Below, piece after piece: positions 1 through 13,692 of a stretch of 59,609 nucleotides of DNA. Below the pieces are notes generated by a model, which was given only the letters and a program-made list of their open reading frames with translations, made no database searches and had not been told where the DNA came from. The translations under genes were made by a program, and so were the position numbers. This DNA comes from Setaria digitata. Taxonomy: Eukaryota; Nematoda; Chromadorea; Rhabditida; Setariidae. Location: the NCBI GenBank assembly GCA_003640385.1, contig RCAB01000405.1:1-59609 (forward strand), given 5' to 3'. Positions within the stretch are counted from its first letter, which is position 1. Each line of letters starts with the position of its first letter.

Positions 1-79
1 GAATTGTTCGAAGACTTTCAGTAGAAAACGAAGCATGAGAAGACACGAGCTAACTCACATGGATCATAGGCCATATTAA
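1..79 (+). CDS. C-terminal end of a C2H2 zinc-finger protein (partial)
   Basis: The frame starting at base 2 reads NCSKTFSRKRSMRRHELTHM followed by DHRPY and a TAA stop at 77-79. This is the second Cys, the F-S-R core, the His-x3-His pair and a TGEKP-like tail (MDHRPY) of a classical C2H2 finger. The first Cys and all earlier fingers lie before base 1. C2H2 fingers usually bind DNA or RNA in the nucleus, but one finger says nothing about the target. Only about 25 residues are visible. The His spacing and the residues around it are too close to the finger consensus to be chance, so the family call is firm and the gene identity is open. Confidence 0.82.
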   Translation, partial: NCSKTFSRKRSMRRHELTHMDHRPY

Positions 80-3000
80 TATCCAGTATTCAGGAAGCAA
101 TTCACTCAATCTAGTCATCTGATATTATACATGCAAAGAAACTCGCGCTAGGTTGTTTTGTTTTTATTTTAATTGCTTCCTTTTAATTGTTGTCATTTTG
201 TTTTATTCATTTTTCTTCTATACGGTGATTATTCATGTTTATCTGTGGCACAAAATATCATCATTCCCTCCAAGAACATTTTCTCCGAAGAGCATGAAAG
301 AGGCTCTACAGCTGCAATTATAATTGTGGAAACTTAGAGGAACGTGACTCTTGAACGCGTCTCTAATTAGTGCAGCAAACTAGTATTTGACTAGAGTTAG
401 AATGGATATAATTTTAGATTTGCATTATTCTTCAAAAATCCATTACTTGATATGCAAGCTTCTTTGAACAATCTCGAAAACGTTATAAACTTAGATGGCG
501 TAATTTACTTTTAGACATATTTCAAAATTTTAACTTCAGTGAACGATAAGCGATAAGATAGGTAATTTCAGTTGCAAAAGCGTGAATTTTTAAATTTCTT
601 AAATAAAAGATAGTGTTAAAAAATTATTAGAAGATTTGGTAAACTTGAAACGGTTTTGGTGAATTAAAAAAAAAAGAAAAAAAAAAGGAAATTTTCACAA
701 ATGGCTAAGATGATTGCAACAGCACGGTTAAAGAAGTTTTTCATACAAGCAAGCAAGCATTCGTGATGCTTGCCTTTTTTTTCCCAGTCGCTGCTGATTA
801 ATATTTCTCTACTAATTATCTTTTGCAGGTTTTACTTCAACAGCAGTTTCTTCTACTATGCTAATCATTTTGTTTCATCTGGTTTCAGAAAACATTTTGC
901 TTCTCCTGTTAATTACCGATATTCAAAAAATATGAGCCTAGGCTGGAAGGGGTGACAAGCGTAATGCTTACAGTGTTTTATTAAATTACTGGATATAGTA
1001 TTCACTGGAATCTGTTTGGAAACAAGCTAAGTAAGCTTCTTTGAGATTAAGAAGTCATATACATTGATGCATGTACACGTTGCTTCCCTACCTTAAAATG
1101 TTTCTTCTACATTTTATGTTATAGACGATATGAATTCCATAAAAAGAATTTTGATTGCTTTGCATAAATTATTCTGCACATTGCACCACATACAACAGGT
1201 ACTATTACTATAGTCCAAAACTGAAGACCAAATAATCCGAAAAGTAAATTTTGATCTAAATAATAATTATTACATGTCAGTTTTTGCGCCCAAGCGTTTA
1301 TGGTATGCAGTTGTCGTTTAACAGTTCACTCGGTTAAAGTTAATGAAAATATATGTTAACCGAATTTGAAGATAACATTTCGTGTATCATCATAGCGAAA
1401 CATAACTATCTTACAGAATGCGATAAAATCTGATTTGAGAATTTGATACAGTCTCTGTTGTAGAGTGCCAAAGAATTTGTCTGTTTCACGCAGAAAACGA
1501 ACAAAAAAAATTTTTTTTTTTTGTCAATTTAAGTCGTTTAATAGAAATCATTTCACTCTTTACAGCAAAGCAAGAAAGATGAAATAGTTACCTGCTGCTA
1601 CTGCTACAGCAATAGTAGCAGTATTTCCGCTTCATCGGAGTTTTGTTACGGAGCATTAGGTTAGCTAGGAGTAGGTACTGCTCTGTTTGAAATTTACTGA
1701 AATTGAAAAAAAAAAAACTTTCAACAATTAAAAGAGTATGGGTTAGTTAAAAAATTGGCCAAATAATTCGGAAAGTAAATTTTGATCTGGACAGTCTTGG
1801 CATAAGTATTGAATATGATTTGTTGTGGCAAACATTTATGATATGCAGTCGTTTAAAAATTCACTCAATTAACTTTTATTAAAAGAATTGTTCAGCGCTC
1901 TTCCATAAGNAATAAGTATTGAATATGATTTGTTGTGGCAAACATTTATGATATGCAGTCATTTAAAAATTCACTCAATTAACTTTTATTAAAAGAATTG
2001 TTCAGCGCTCTTCCATAAGTTTCACTGTATATGTTATTTATTATTTTCCTAACTTCTAATTTATTAGTTTTGGTGACAAAACTTTAAAACATTTTCAAAA
2101 ACCGCAACCGGAATAAATATTTGCTTCAAACAGTTCTCAAAAATTGTTTATAAGTGAATTTTTGCTTTAGAAAAATTCGTGTTTTGTTTAAATGTTAACT
2201 TTTTCCCTTCTATTTTATATGTTGTTTTTATTTGTTTCGTATATTATTGCTTTTGGCAAATTCGTACTTTCAGCAATTGTTGCACCAATATTAGGTGAAA
2301 ACTGTAACTTAAGTTTCAATTAAATATCTGAAAAATGAATGTGTGAATGGATCGGAAATTTCTTTTTTAGTTTTACTTTATTAAAAAAAGTCCTTTATTT
2401 CTACCTTATTTAAAAAAAAATATTGTAAAAAAGTTGCAATCAACAAAATTATCTTAACGATGATTTCATTAAATACCTAGGTAGATGGGAAGCTTCTTTT
2501 CTTAGTTTTATTTGCACCAATGATTTTCGCTGGTTTCGTTAGAAAAAAGAAAAGCTCCTTAGGGAGAAAAAAAAAACGGTGAAGCTGCACCATTAAACAT
2601 AATCTGACTATAAGGCTTTTTGAGTCATAGTTAAATTTCTCCAGCGAGGGTCAAACGGTAAAATATCACCTGACCAGACATAAATCCACTGAAACATCAA
2701 AATTACTAGCATCTCTAATCAGTTTGCAACGTAGACCTCCGTTAATTCAATTTAAGTCAAATTTAATCGTGTTACTTACGTGGAACATATTCAGCGTCAA
2801 AATGATTGCGGATGAAAGACAAAATTTTTGATTTCTTCATTAACTGTTTTAGTTTATTTCATCATTAATATCATTAATTTTATCTTATTTAATTAATTAT
2901 TAATTACTTGCTTCATCTGTCTTTTGGTAAAAATCATTTGCATAGTAAATGAAACTTTGCTTTTAAAAATTTCAACCTGTATAGTTTAATAAATGCTTAC

Positions 3001-5776
3001 CATGAGGTTGTAGAGATTTGCTTTTCATGTAAAGTAGTTCCAGATTTCTCTTCTCTCAGTCATTCATTTATATAATAATGTAAATTCTAGGGATAAACTT
3101 TCTATTATCGATTTAATTAGTTTCGATAGTCTCTTTAACTTAAAATCGAACACATTCAGAATCTTTCATGTTGGATAAAAATCAGTTGAAATTCAATTTC
3201 TGATATATCAAGTGGTATCAACGTTACTTTCTCCGGCTTATTTTGCTTCTGCCTTTATAAGCAAATCAGAGGAAATGTTTTGGTCTTTTGAAAATGAAAA
3301 ATGAAAATTAGGAAAAAGAGAAGGAGGAAAAAGAAAAGGAAAGGAATTGCATTAACTGATTAAGTGTAACAAATGAAAGTCTAAATGTATCAGTTACTTT
3401 TTTTGATATTTATAAGAATCACTTATTCAAACAGTTATATTGTTCCAATACGTCAAGCAGTTTAATTTATTCTGTGATAAGATGTAGCGTGATAGGCAGA
3501 TAATAAACCACTATCAGAATGATAATAATTCTAAAAGCTAGGCGAGGAATCATTAGATGAGCCGTTCTATGCAACAAAATTAAGTCATTGGAAATGGATT
3601 ATCGATAAATGAAATTAATAATAAAAATTAATGATTGTTTTTACTGTTAATTTGGAGGAAAGTTTAAATGAAAGATATTTTTTTGCAGCTATGCTATTCA
3701 AATTTCTCATTTCGTTTTTGAAAAAGAGCCTGACAAAACAAGTGCGAATCCCTTGAAGTAAAAAATTTATTTTTTTAAATTGTTGCCTAACATTTGCAAG
3801 AAAGCGCTGTAACAAAGTTTTAAGGATTTTGGAAAAAAAAAAATCCGTTCCAAATTTCTGCTCCCTTCGTTTTCCTCTCTTTCATTTCGCTATCAGCTAG
3901 GAAGTTGCCAGAATTCAGAAGTGCAAATTTCTAATTGTTTTGAAAGTCAAAATGATTTACATTTGACTACTATAAAGATATTTTTAGCGAGCTCTCTTTG
4001 ATGCTTTCACTAAATTGCTTTCTTCTCTAATGTAGTGGAAAAAGAAGTTAAAAAAAAAGTTTTTTGGTGCTTCTTTTCAAATTTGCTGAATCAAATTTCT
4101 GACTAAATGTAACCTGTCGGATCGAGGTAGCCACAAAATTCATCAACTTTAAATGGTAAACTTTTCGAAAAGTAATCGTTTTCATATTTCCGCTTTTTTT
4201 TGACGCAAATTTTCTACCATACTGATTCGACTTATTTTTCCTCCCTCCTTTTAAAAATACTCAGTGGAAACAAAATCCTTTAACTTCAAATAAAAACAAA
4301 AGATACTGAAAAATATATCAAATGACTGAGCTAAAAAAAAAAATGAAAAAGAAAGGATTTTTTTTTCATGAAAAGCAAACATCATTGAAAAATAATTTAT
4401 ATTGTTTTTAATCATTTTTTTTTTATCAATCAGCTGATGCACTTTTCAACGTCAACTTGTCAGAAGCCATTCACAATTGCTTTTCTGTTAAGATGACCAT
4501 TATTTTCTCATATTTCTTTGCCTTGATCAATGAAAATAACATGATAGCAAAAAGTTGAATAATACAGCTACCGTGAAAATTTATTAAAATAATTAAATGA
4601 CGTAATTGACGTCAGATATTTCACTATTTTTAAAGGGAATAAACAATACATCTTTGACGATTTCTTCTTTTATCATTTCTGAACTTCACTGCAATGATTC
4701 TGACACTGACCACAATGTTAAACTATGATGCTTCCTAATTTTTTCTAAATTAAATATGAATATGTATTAGACATTACTCGTTGAGAATATGCTGAAAGTT
4801 GAAAATGAAAAAGATCAAATCAACGAGTCAATCGAAAGTGGAGATCTTTATGAGATTTGCATTGGAGAAAACGCATTTACAGTTAATAGAATGTCAAAAA
4901 TATTTTAAAAAAATATCCAAAAATTTCAGTTGTTTTAGTTCAGGGATAAAAGATTAATTTCTGTTGATAAAATTACATCTTTTTTTTTAATGACTTTTAC
5001 TTTGACTGCTAATTTCTTCCGTTTTTTTTGCTTGTGATTTCGACTGATTGATGGAAAAATATTTAACCTCAACTATAGTAATTTGACATTAATAATTTAA
5101 TTGCTTTCACCCAAGATCTACAGTCATAAGCATGAAAATGTTGAAACAGAGCGAAATTCAGTTAATCTTGCGCGTATAATTATATACACCTGTGCGTTAA
5201 TTGCTGTTATTTATATTAAAATATAGTAATTTATGATAAACATTTTGAGTTCTACTATGCCGAGAGTTTAGGCAAAAACTTTCTGATGTCTTTTTTCTTT
5301 AACTTTTTCCATTTGTTCTTCTCTTCTTCTTCACCTCCACCAAAATTTTTCAACTAAGGTTAATTGCTGAGAAAAGTTGAAAGCTGTCTTAATTGTATAT
5401 TTTTTTGCAAAAATTAATTACACACAACAATTAACAATATATTCATAACAGTAAATAAAACAATGGGAAGGCGTATCAAGTTGTAATTAACAAGTAAACT
5501 TATATGTAAGATAATTGAACAGGTAAATGGAACAACCATTAATTGTTCTTCAATTAATAAAATTTTGTCAAATTTTAAATCTCCAGTTTTTTTCCAATAA
5601 AATTACACTGTAAAAAACAAAACTGTCTGATCGCTGGTAGAAAACGAAATGTTTCAGAGGTGGGAAAACTTTTTCTTTTTTTTTTTCAGTTTTTGCTTTG
5701 AATAATCGCAGAATCAAAGAAAAAAACGATAGAATTAATAAAATTATTACAGGATTAATTCATTGTTAACAAAAAT
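80..5776. other. Non-coding stretch: 3' flank of the zinc-finger gene and intergenic DNA
   Basis: I find no convincing exon here. The short open frames are AT-driven (F/K/L/I/N-rich) and lack splice context. The stretch holds many A and T runs, a diverged repeat pair (about 1225-1375 and 1755-1890) and a false duplication around the N at 1910. A short open patch near 2641-2834 (+) contains HLTRHKSTE, reminiscent of a zinc-finger helix, but has no Cys pair and no second His. Confidence 0.6.
1802..2019. repeat. Direct duplication around a single N (probable assembly join)
   Basis: Bases 1802-1909 and 1912-2019 are 108-bp direct copies. I see one difference, GCAGTCGTTT against GCAGTCATTT. The single N at 1910 lies between them. 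This is what results when two contigs or haplotypes ending in the same sequence are abutted with a one-base gap instead of being merged. Confidence 0.85.
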
Positions 5777-7677
5777 TTAGTTTTCATCCTCCTGTTTGCT
5801 CGATGCTTGAATTTCCTTAAAAGTTACCGTTTTGGTACTGCGCAATATTTTTTGCAACACTTCACGTCGATCGACCACATATCGATGTGTTAAAACAATA
5901 AGATAAAGATTCGTTCTGCAACTGGCAAAAAGCATTGCTGTGAATAGCAGTTGTGATCTAGATGGATGAAATGATGAGGAAAGAAAAATGGAATGAGAAA
6001 GCTTAAAACACACTGATCCTACGAAACAATTAAATTTTTTCACCAACGGAAGAAACTAAACTACGCTAATGCAATTAGCAACATTAATCTAACTGAGTTA
6101 TTGGAAGCAAATGGTACAAAATCCATTTTCTCTTTAGTTTTACAATTCAAAAATCAGGACAAATCACTTACAAAGTAAAGAAGCAGAAGAAGGATGCAAT
6201 CAGTGGCGCTATCCAAATGATACTCGATCCAATGAAATTCATCGTCATAACTGATAATAGACTGAATGTGTAGAATCCCACCAATATAACAAGTATTACA
6301 AGTTGAGGATACAATAATTCTGGTCGAATTAACTGAATTGAACGAGTGGAAAAGACTATTGTAATACTACTGATGATTTTCAAACTCAATTTTTCCCTGT
6401 TATCAATTGCAACATTCTGCACTGAATGATAAAGGATAAGTTGCTAGGTGTGGAAGTGCATAACACATTCAGTTCAGGAACATGAAGCAGTTACTCTAAA
6501 AACCGCAATTGAACTTTCCATTAATGAAATGCCAATGTATAAATTATTCCTAGTCATAAATCTGCAAATAGAAATAAAAATTCACTTGGGTAGCTAAAAT
6601 GCTCGTAATAGTGGTAATTACATGAATTATATGGACAAGGATCCATAACGCAATCGCTATCCGATAAAGTAAGATGTAATGGGCAGCTCTTATTCGTGCA
6701 TAATGCTAAAACTAATTAATATTTTAAATTTTCGCATATGCAGTGGCATGTAGTGTTCGAAAACTTACATGAAAAGTCTGCTTACTTTAGAAATTTACAT
6801 AAAAGAGACTTCTTATTTCTAAAAACTTACATGGAAAAGTTGCTTATACAGTGAAGTTTTACGATGAAGATTTGGATGCGTCAGTAAAGCGGTACCAATT
6901 GAAATGGCTGCCACAGAAACAAGTAAAGTAATTGCCTCGTGACATATTAATAATGTCTGTAAATTATTCTCAAACAATTTTAAAATCACTTCTTTAAACT
7001 TTCTCTTTTTTCATTCAATCTAGTAAATTAGCTAATTGCGAGATCATTCTTCGATAAAACATGCTTGGATATGCAAAAATTGGAAGTGATTATCGTTAAA
7101 GAAACTAAAGTAGTATCTACTCTTATAAAATTGAAAGTTTATAATCATTAGAATGTGAATAATTTTATTACTGCATTTATCATTATCAATTTCAAGTGAT
7201 AGCTTCAATCTCGTTGCTGAATTGTTATTCTGATAACTGAGCACACATTTGAAATACTGAATATCAATAAATTTAAAAGTAACAGTAGTAGTAATTAATC
7301 GGTCAGTGTAAAATTGAGAAAATATTTAATAATTTAGCATCATAAATTTAGGATTTTTTCTTTTTTTTTTTGTAACCATTAACCTCATAAAGTAATTTTG
7401 CATTTAGTAATTAAATAATTTCCCTTTACAACTAATTAATATACTTTAGTGAAGAAAAGTAGTTTTTAATACTAAATTATTAAATAACGAAAAAGTATTC
7501 CTGTCAACACCATAATCAGAAAAAAATCATGATTTTTAATATAATTCTCAAAAATGAAAAATATAAGAGAGAGAGAGAAAAAAAAGAAAGAGAGAAATGA
7601 ACCTGCACATGAATTCCACAACGTCGATGATATTTTGCATCGGTAAAATGTGCGGGTAATGTGCTATAGCTACACAT
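5777..7677 (-). CDS. Multi-pass membrane protein, nematode-type, function unknown
   Basis: Five exons on the minus strand (7677-7603, 6956-6831, 6705-6586, 6416-6172, 5957-5777) join in phase to 248 residues plus stop. The protein starts MCSYSTLPAHFTDAKYHRRC. Hydrophobic stretches include ICHEAITLLVSVAAISIG, IAIALWILVHIIHVI, LVILVILVGFYTFSLLSV and IIWIAPLIASFFCFF running into LLFTAMLFA, so about four to five membrane spans. The tail after the last span is polar and charged (HRYVVDRREVLQK to KQEDEN). No catalytic motif is seen. The size and short N-terminal CxYSTLP/YHRRC segment resemble small tetraspan or LAPTM-like nematode families, but I cannot name the family. The downstream ATG at 7677 was chosen because an in-frame stop lies just upstream. 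All introns are GT-AG. Confidence 0.68.
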
Positions 7678-9576
7678 AGTTAGTTCATAATGATAACTTT
7701 TTGACTAAGTTGAAGATAACATAAGCAAATATTTCAAATCTTTTTGAACAACTGCTTTACGACAACGCTAATGTGTGTAAATGTTATCTTGAATGCATCA
7801 TCTTCGAACAAAAATCCAATCAGATCGATAAATCAATGGGAAATAATTGATAAGTTTACAAAAATCCATGGGATCACCTTTGTAAATACCTTTTCGTAGT
7901 AGTAGTTTCGGAAGAAGCACAAAAACTTTTTTTTTTTTAAATGCTCTTATGAACTGTTGTGATTGTTGAGATCGATTTAATCAATTTATAATTAAAAAAA
8001 AACGCTAATGTTTTTTATTTACAGAATTTTGGCACTTTATATTATGCATAATTATCAAATATAAGTGAAGGTATCATTTAAACCATGCTGAAAGTTAATA
8101 GAAAAATCGTGAAAGATGAATTGAGAAAATTACTTTTCAGGAAGTACATGGTGTTAGTTGAATTTGGAATGAACAGAAAAGTGTGCAAAACAAGAGCGGC
8201 CACTGATAAGAATATTATCATTTTTGATTATTTCAGCAAACGGACATGTTGTTTAAAGCAAAAGCAAAGTGATAAATTACATTATCGCAAATGTGTGTTG
8301 TTTAAAAACAGTCATCAAGGTAGGATATTGAAAAGAATAAAAAAATCAAGTGAAACTATTGAAAATGAGGATTATTATTATTTATTATTATTATTAATTA
8401 TTAGAGGCTGATTTGCTTTTCTACCGAATGACCGGTTCGACAAATGATTATTAGTAGTAATTAGGGATAAACAATATCAATTAACAAGAAAAGGAACTTT
8501 TAAATGATTAATAGATAAAGAGTATTTGTGAATTGGCTGACATTTGCAATAAATGAAAGGACCGATAAGTTTAATCTTGATTATTAGATGCAAAAAATAC
8601 TCAAAAAATCCTGCTCTATTAAACATTATTCATTTACACTAAAAATCTCACTCATCTCAAATTTGAAGAAAAAATTATTTTTGCAGGTGAAAGAACAAAG
8701 TATGATATCTTATCATTTATTTAGGCAAATAATTTACAAATTATAGGTAGAAGTGAACGTATCTTAAAAATTTATACAGTGAAAGCAATAATATACAGTA
8801 AGCAAATATGAAAGAAAATATATCATTAATCAAATTTATTACGTCCGGAAGGTGTAAAAAGAAAAGAGAAAAAGAATTATTTGAAAGTAATCTCAAAAAT
8901 AAAATATAATTTCTTTTGGAAGTAATTTACTGAAAGGGAATAAAAACTCACTGTTATAAGAATTAATCTGAAAAATTTTCCCTCTACTTTGTCACGCTTC
9001 ATTTTATAATTCGATTAGGATCTATCTAAAAATTCCACACAATTAATAGAATTTTTGGAAGAAGAAAAAAACAAAAGGAAACATAACATTTGTTTCAAAA
9101 GAATGGCGAATAAATGGCAGTTATGAATACTTCTATCAAGGTAAAATGATAAGTTTTTATCAATTTTGCTGAAAAAAAAAGATTGATATAAACACACTCA
9201 TCACTTGTTAACTTGGAAATAAACAATAAATTTATTATTTAAACCGATTATCGCTCATAACTAATTACCGTTTATGAAAATTCATGTCAATAGGAATTTT
9301 CACAGAAATGTACTGAAATGATATTGTTCCATACAGTAGCATAAAATTTATATCAAAAGTAATAAAATGATATCAAGTTTTGTGGTAATTTTTTTCCTTT
9401 TTTGAAATCGATTTTAGATGAAAAGAGGTTAATAAATTTTGACAATCTTTTAAATCAGTTACTGAAATCACAATGGACGTTTGCAAAAAATAAAATTAAC
9501 AGGTTGATAGATCTCTCATCAACAATATGTTCATCTGTTCGACATCATCAAATAAGCAAAAAAGAAAAAATGATTA
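7678..9576. other. Intergenic, no gene supported
   Basis: This stretch separates two minus-strand genes. It is AT-rich, with A/T runs and a short GA run (about 7566-7610 overlaps its edge). A 108-codon open frame at 8085-8411 (+) has Lys-rich composition, ends in a Leu run encoded by TTA/ATT repeats and has no splice context or recognisable domain. I do not annotate it as a gene. Confidence 0.5.
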
Positions 9577-12500
9577 TTAGACATTTTGACAAAGAGCTAT
9601 AAATGCCATGATTTGATCCGAAACTGTTAATGGTAACGTACGAATCGTCTCCGCATAACTTGATCTTTTCGTGATGATAAAATTCTTATCAAGTTTGTCA
9701 ATTTCATTCACAATAATATTTGAAGTAGTGAATTGTTCCGATTCCATTTGATACATTTGTTGATCATTTGTTGCATTCATTACAATAATTTTCAATTTCC
9801 CATCATTATCCTTTGTGTTATTTTCACTACTGTTCATTTTTATCAAATTTATTGAATTTAAATTTCCTTCAATCGTTTCTGTTTCGTTATTTCGATCAAA
9901 TTTTGGTCTTCCAGCAAAACGAACACTTAGCTTACGAGTAACCTGTGGACTTCTTGAAGGTAGTATACCTGTTGTCATTGATGAATTTGACATCATATTG
10001 TCTGGAATAGACAAAGACGATGCCTTCTGAAATATTATCATACTATTAATTATATTTGAATGAAACAGATAAAGGAAAAAGAAAGGGAATTTTTAAATTT
10101 AATTTCTCAAACTGAAACTCTTTTCTTGCAATTTGCAAGATTTGCTACGAATAATTATAATTCAGTTAATGAATCTCTAGTGTAATTTGTTAATAACATA
10201 TACCACTGATAAGTATTCATTTACTGATGCTAGTGAATGTACACTTACGCTTAGTTTACTGCTTTTAATATCATCATTTCGCACTTTTAAACTTCTAAAG
10301 CTGCTTCGCGGTGTTTCAGTACTACTTTTTGACAGAAAACTGGAACGAGCAGAACACGTTGATTTGCGCCTCTGATAGAACAAATCGATCACGTGATTTT
10401 CCAAACGTACTGCCTAAATGATCGTGCAAAAATCATTGGCTTTTTTTTTAAAGCCTAATCTATAAATTAATTAATAAAAAAATCTATCATAAATTATCAG
10501 AGAAGTAATTCATGAAACAATGGCCTTGAACATAATCAACAAACATAAATGTAATCTGCAGAGAAATTTATCAACGATCATTCCTAGAAGAAATGCAAAT
10601 GCAATGGCTTGAATTAAACATGTTAAATGCGAAAACATTTTCTTGTTAATTTATTTAGCATCAACTTACTTACTTTTCTCACCAGTGCATTATGTATTTT
10701 TTTCTCATATTAGCTATTTTCATTTCATAATTCCATACCATTCATTTCCTTTTCAAGATTAGTTTTGTACTTTTAATTGTTAACAATTTTTTTTAGTAGT
10801 CTTCTCTCCCACTCATAAAATAGGAAATTTCAAGTGCTTTATTTATTAGTAATTAAAAGTACATGAAAATTAATTGGCACATGAATATAGTTCATTTTCT
10901 AAATTAAATAATTTATAGCTTAAGTTGAAAGTTAATCCTGAAAATAAAACTTATAACACACAAAGCTTTATTATAAATATTTTATACAAAAAAAGAAAAA
11001 GAAAAAATATATATATCACACACACAAAAAAAAAGTACCTTATCAATAGATTGCGCATATTCAATTTCATCCAATACTTCAAAATTGAAATTATCATTAT
11101 CGTTCAGTAAATCACGAAACAATACTATCGTCTGATCATTCTATAAGGATTCGCTTAATTTAATACATTCATTTGTCCAGAAAAGGTATTATTTATTTAT
11201 TTCTAAGTCTTGACGAAAATTGCCTTTTGAGAGAATTGTTAACAATGATGATTGCACTGCATTTAATTATCATTATTTGATTTCATCTCTCTCTTCACTT
11301 CCAGTACAAATTTCATTTCATCCTTTTCAATTTTTCGATTAACCTATGGTTAGCTTTTCTCATTCCGAAATGCTTAGCAGATTAGTTAGATGGCAAAATG
11401 CAATAAATGCGCTAAGATCTGAAACTTCTTCTGTCTACTATTGATCTGTGAATGTCTGTCTAAATTTTTTTTTCAATTTTGGAACAAATGTTTCTCTCCT
11501 TTCCTTTTCTTCTTTTATTTTATTTTATTTATTTTCTTAAACTAAGCACAAATTGACGTTGTATACTAAGATTTCACTGTATACTTATCTAAAATGTTGC
11601 AATTTTTGTTCATAATTTGACAATTAATATTACTGTAACTTTTTTTTCTTTATTCCTAGTAAGACTAGTTAATGGAAGAAGTCAGTAAGCAGAAACAATA
11701 ATGAATCACTTTAAAACTTGAGAAATTTTAAAAATGAAATTTAATACTAATTTCCTCATTTCTTTTTTTTTAAATTTATATTAATTTTTTTAAATTACCA
11801 CTTACAGGTACATCATTAAATAGGACGCATAACATGGCTAAATCATAGAGAATACGAAGTCTAGTTGGATGAGTTGGCCTCCTCCAAATCCGACGCCCCA
11901 TCAGGAATATTTCGGCATATTCGCGTTTAACATCAATCCAAATTCGCTTCTTCTCCTCCTTATCAGTAATTAACGGAGCTAAGCGGTAATAACAAGTATA
12001 AATTGCGGATGCATACCTGAAATAGGCTAAACAAAAAAAGAAAAAACCTTACCTGTAATTAAGCATTTCATTAAATATGAGAATATTTTTAATGATCAAA
12101 AATATCGAATACAAACCATGCAAGATAATAATATTTTTTTGGAATACTGCTAAGCCGTCGAAGCCACTCCAAACATACTTCTCGCCGCTCAGTCATATTG
12201 CAATGATCCAAGTTACCATGTTGAAATTTAAATAAATCATTAGCTGACCAATTATCACCCTGAAATTGCAAAAAAAAAGAGAAAAAAAAAATGGGTAAAT
12301 TAGGTAAATTAAAAACTAGACGGATTATTATTCGCAAAATACCATTTGAATAAGAGACGAAAAAATAAAATATACATGAAATCCAACAAAGTGATGTTTG
12401 TAAGATAGCAATGATTTCTTTCATGATTGATATTTCTTGTACGTGTAGGCAAATAAAATTAATTAACAAAATGTTTAGGAGAATAGAGTGATCAATTGTA

Positions 12501-13684
12501 ATTAGAATTTAAAATAAGTAGACGAAAGATGTAGCATAATTTGGAAAATTTAAGATGAACACATGAAATTAATTTAAAAAAAAAAAATCAAACTAATACT
12601 TTCCGTTTCATTCTTTCCAGTTCACTTGTTGATTTTCCACTTAATTTTGATACCACATGTTTTATTGGTTTAACTAAAATATACTTGCTTTTTTTTAGTA
12701 ATATTATTTCATATTTTGATGTTTCATCAATTTTATAATTTCCATAACGTGTATTTCTCTAGTCCATAAAACAGTCGCAGATATCACACCGGAGATTTTT
12801 CTTTTGAAAAGAATTGTTAATTATTTGAATAATTGTAATTGTTATTTACCACCCCTAAATGTCATCTTTGCAATTATTATAATAAAAAAATTAAGTAAAA
12901 CAACTTCTAGAATAATAAATGAATTTGATGCAAAATTTAATCAATATGAAATTTGTCCAATTTCTACTGTCTTATTTTAGTTCATTTCATAATGATAATA
13001 ATTCACCCTATCAAATCAATAGATTAGGATAGTTTTATTTCCTCTTCCCTTTATTGATAGTTAATAAGAAAAAAAAAAAAAAAAAAAGAAAGATAATCAT
13101 TTTATGGATAAACCTGAATCAGATGAAGATTTGAGCTTCAAACAGCAAATCTTTTTAGCTTCAGGTATAATACAAAATAATGGTGAGCATAAGCATTGTT
13201 TCATTGGAATTTCACATTTCTGAAAAGTTTTCCCTTTCTTTTCTGAAACTGTATTGAAAAATAATATATTTTAATTCTTCCAGAGTAGCAAATTTATGAG
13301 AAAAATTTTTCTCATAAAACAATAAGCATCATATTTGCAATCCGAAATTTTCAATAGGCATATTTATCATATTCGATAAATTATCATATCAACGAATATT
13401 CCTTCACTCTTTTTCATTTTTCTTTCCTTTATTACTAGAAAAACAAAAACAAAAAAAAAAGAACTTATGCGCCTGATAACTTTTCATTTAAATAAATTTC
13501 ACTGATAAGGGGAAATTGAAAAAAATTAACAAATACATAATAAATTAATTAGTTAAATAAACAAACTAACACGAAATCTGCGGAAGTATAATCCGCATAA
13601 TGTGCAACGGGCTTTTTTCCAACCTCGAGCTAGCTTCTTATGGAAAGCACGAATTTTGCTGATACGATTTGTAGAATTCATCAT
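9577..13684 (-). CDS. Highly divergent 14-3-3-like protein with a polar C-terminal extension
   Basis: Six exons (13684-13571, 12259-12117, 12016-11806, 11140-11039, 10413-10249, 10026-9577) join in phase to 394 residues. Residues about 75-215 line up by eye with helices 5-9 of 14-3-3 proteins: KYYYLAWYASAIYTCYYRL against the family's FYLKMKGDYYRYLAEV, then REYAEIFLMGRRIWRRPTHPTRL against the QAYQEAFEISK...PTHPIRL signature, then a matching LYDLAMLCVLFND helix and a NHVIDLFYQ end like the family's DNLTLW. In that alignment the phosphopeptide-binding Arg-Tyr pair of helix 5 is replaced (Tyr, Thr). The N-terminal dimer helices are not recognisable; the first 38 residues are basic (RISKIRAFHKKLARGWKK). 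The last roughly 190 residues are Ser/Asn/Thr-rich and look disordered. 14-3-3 proteins bind phosphoserine clients; this one may not. The start ATG sits one base after a splice acceptor. The gene structure is well supported and the family call is moderate. Confidence 0.66.
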
Positions 13685-13692
13685 CCTGAAAT
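13685..13692 (-). promoter_or_regulatory. Probable spliced-leader trans-splice acceptor
   Basis: On the minus strand ATTTCAG stands one base before the first ATG of the 14-3-3-like gene, and no upstream coding exon is seen. In nematodes such an acceptor directly before the start codon commonly receives a spliced leader. A cis-spliced 5' UTR intron is the alternative. Confidence 0.5.

Noticed and set aside
2641..2834. Open patch with HLTRHKSTE, like a zinc-finger helix
   Set aside because: No Cys pair and no second His, and not joined to the zinc-finger end at 1-79, which has its own stop.
8085..8411. 108-codon open frame (+)
   Set aside because: Lys-rich with a TTA/ATT-encoded Leu run, no domain, and no splice or leader context.
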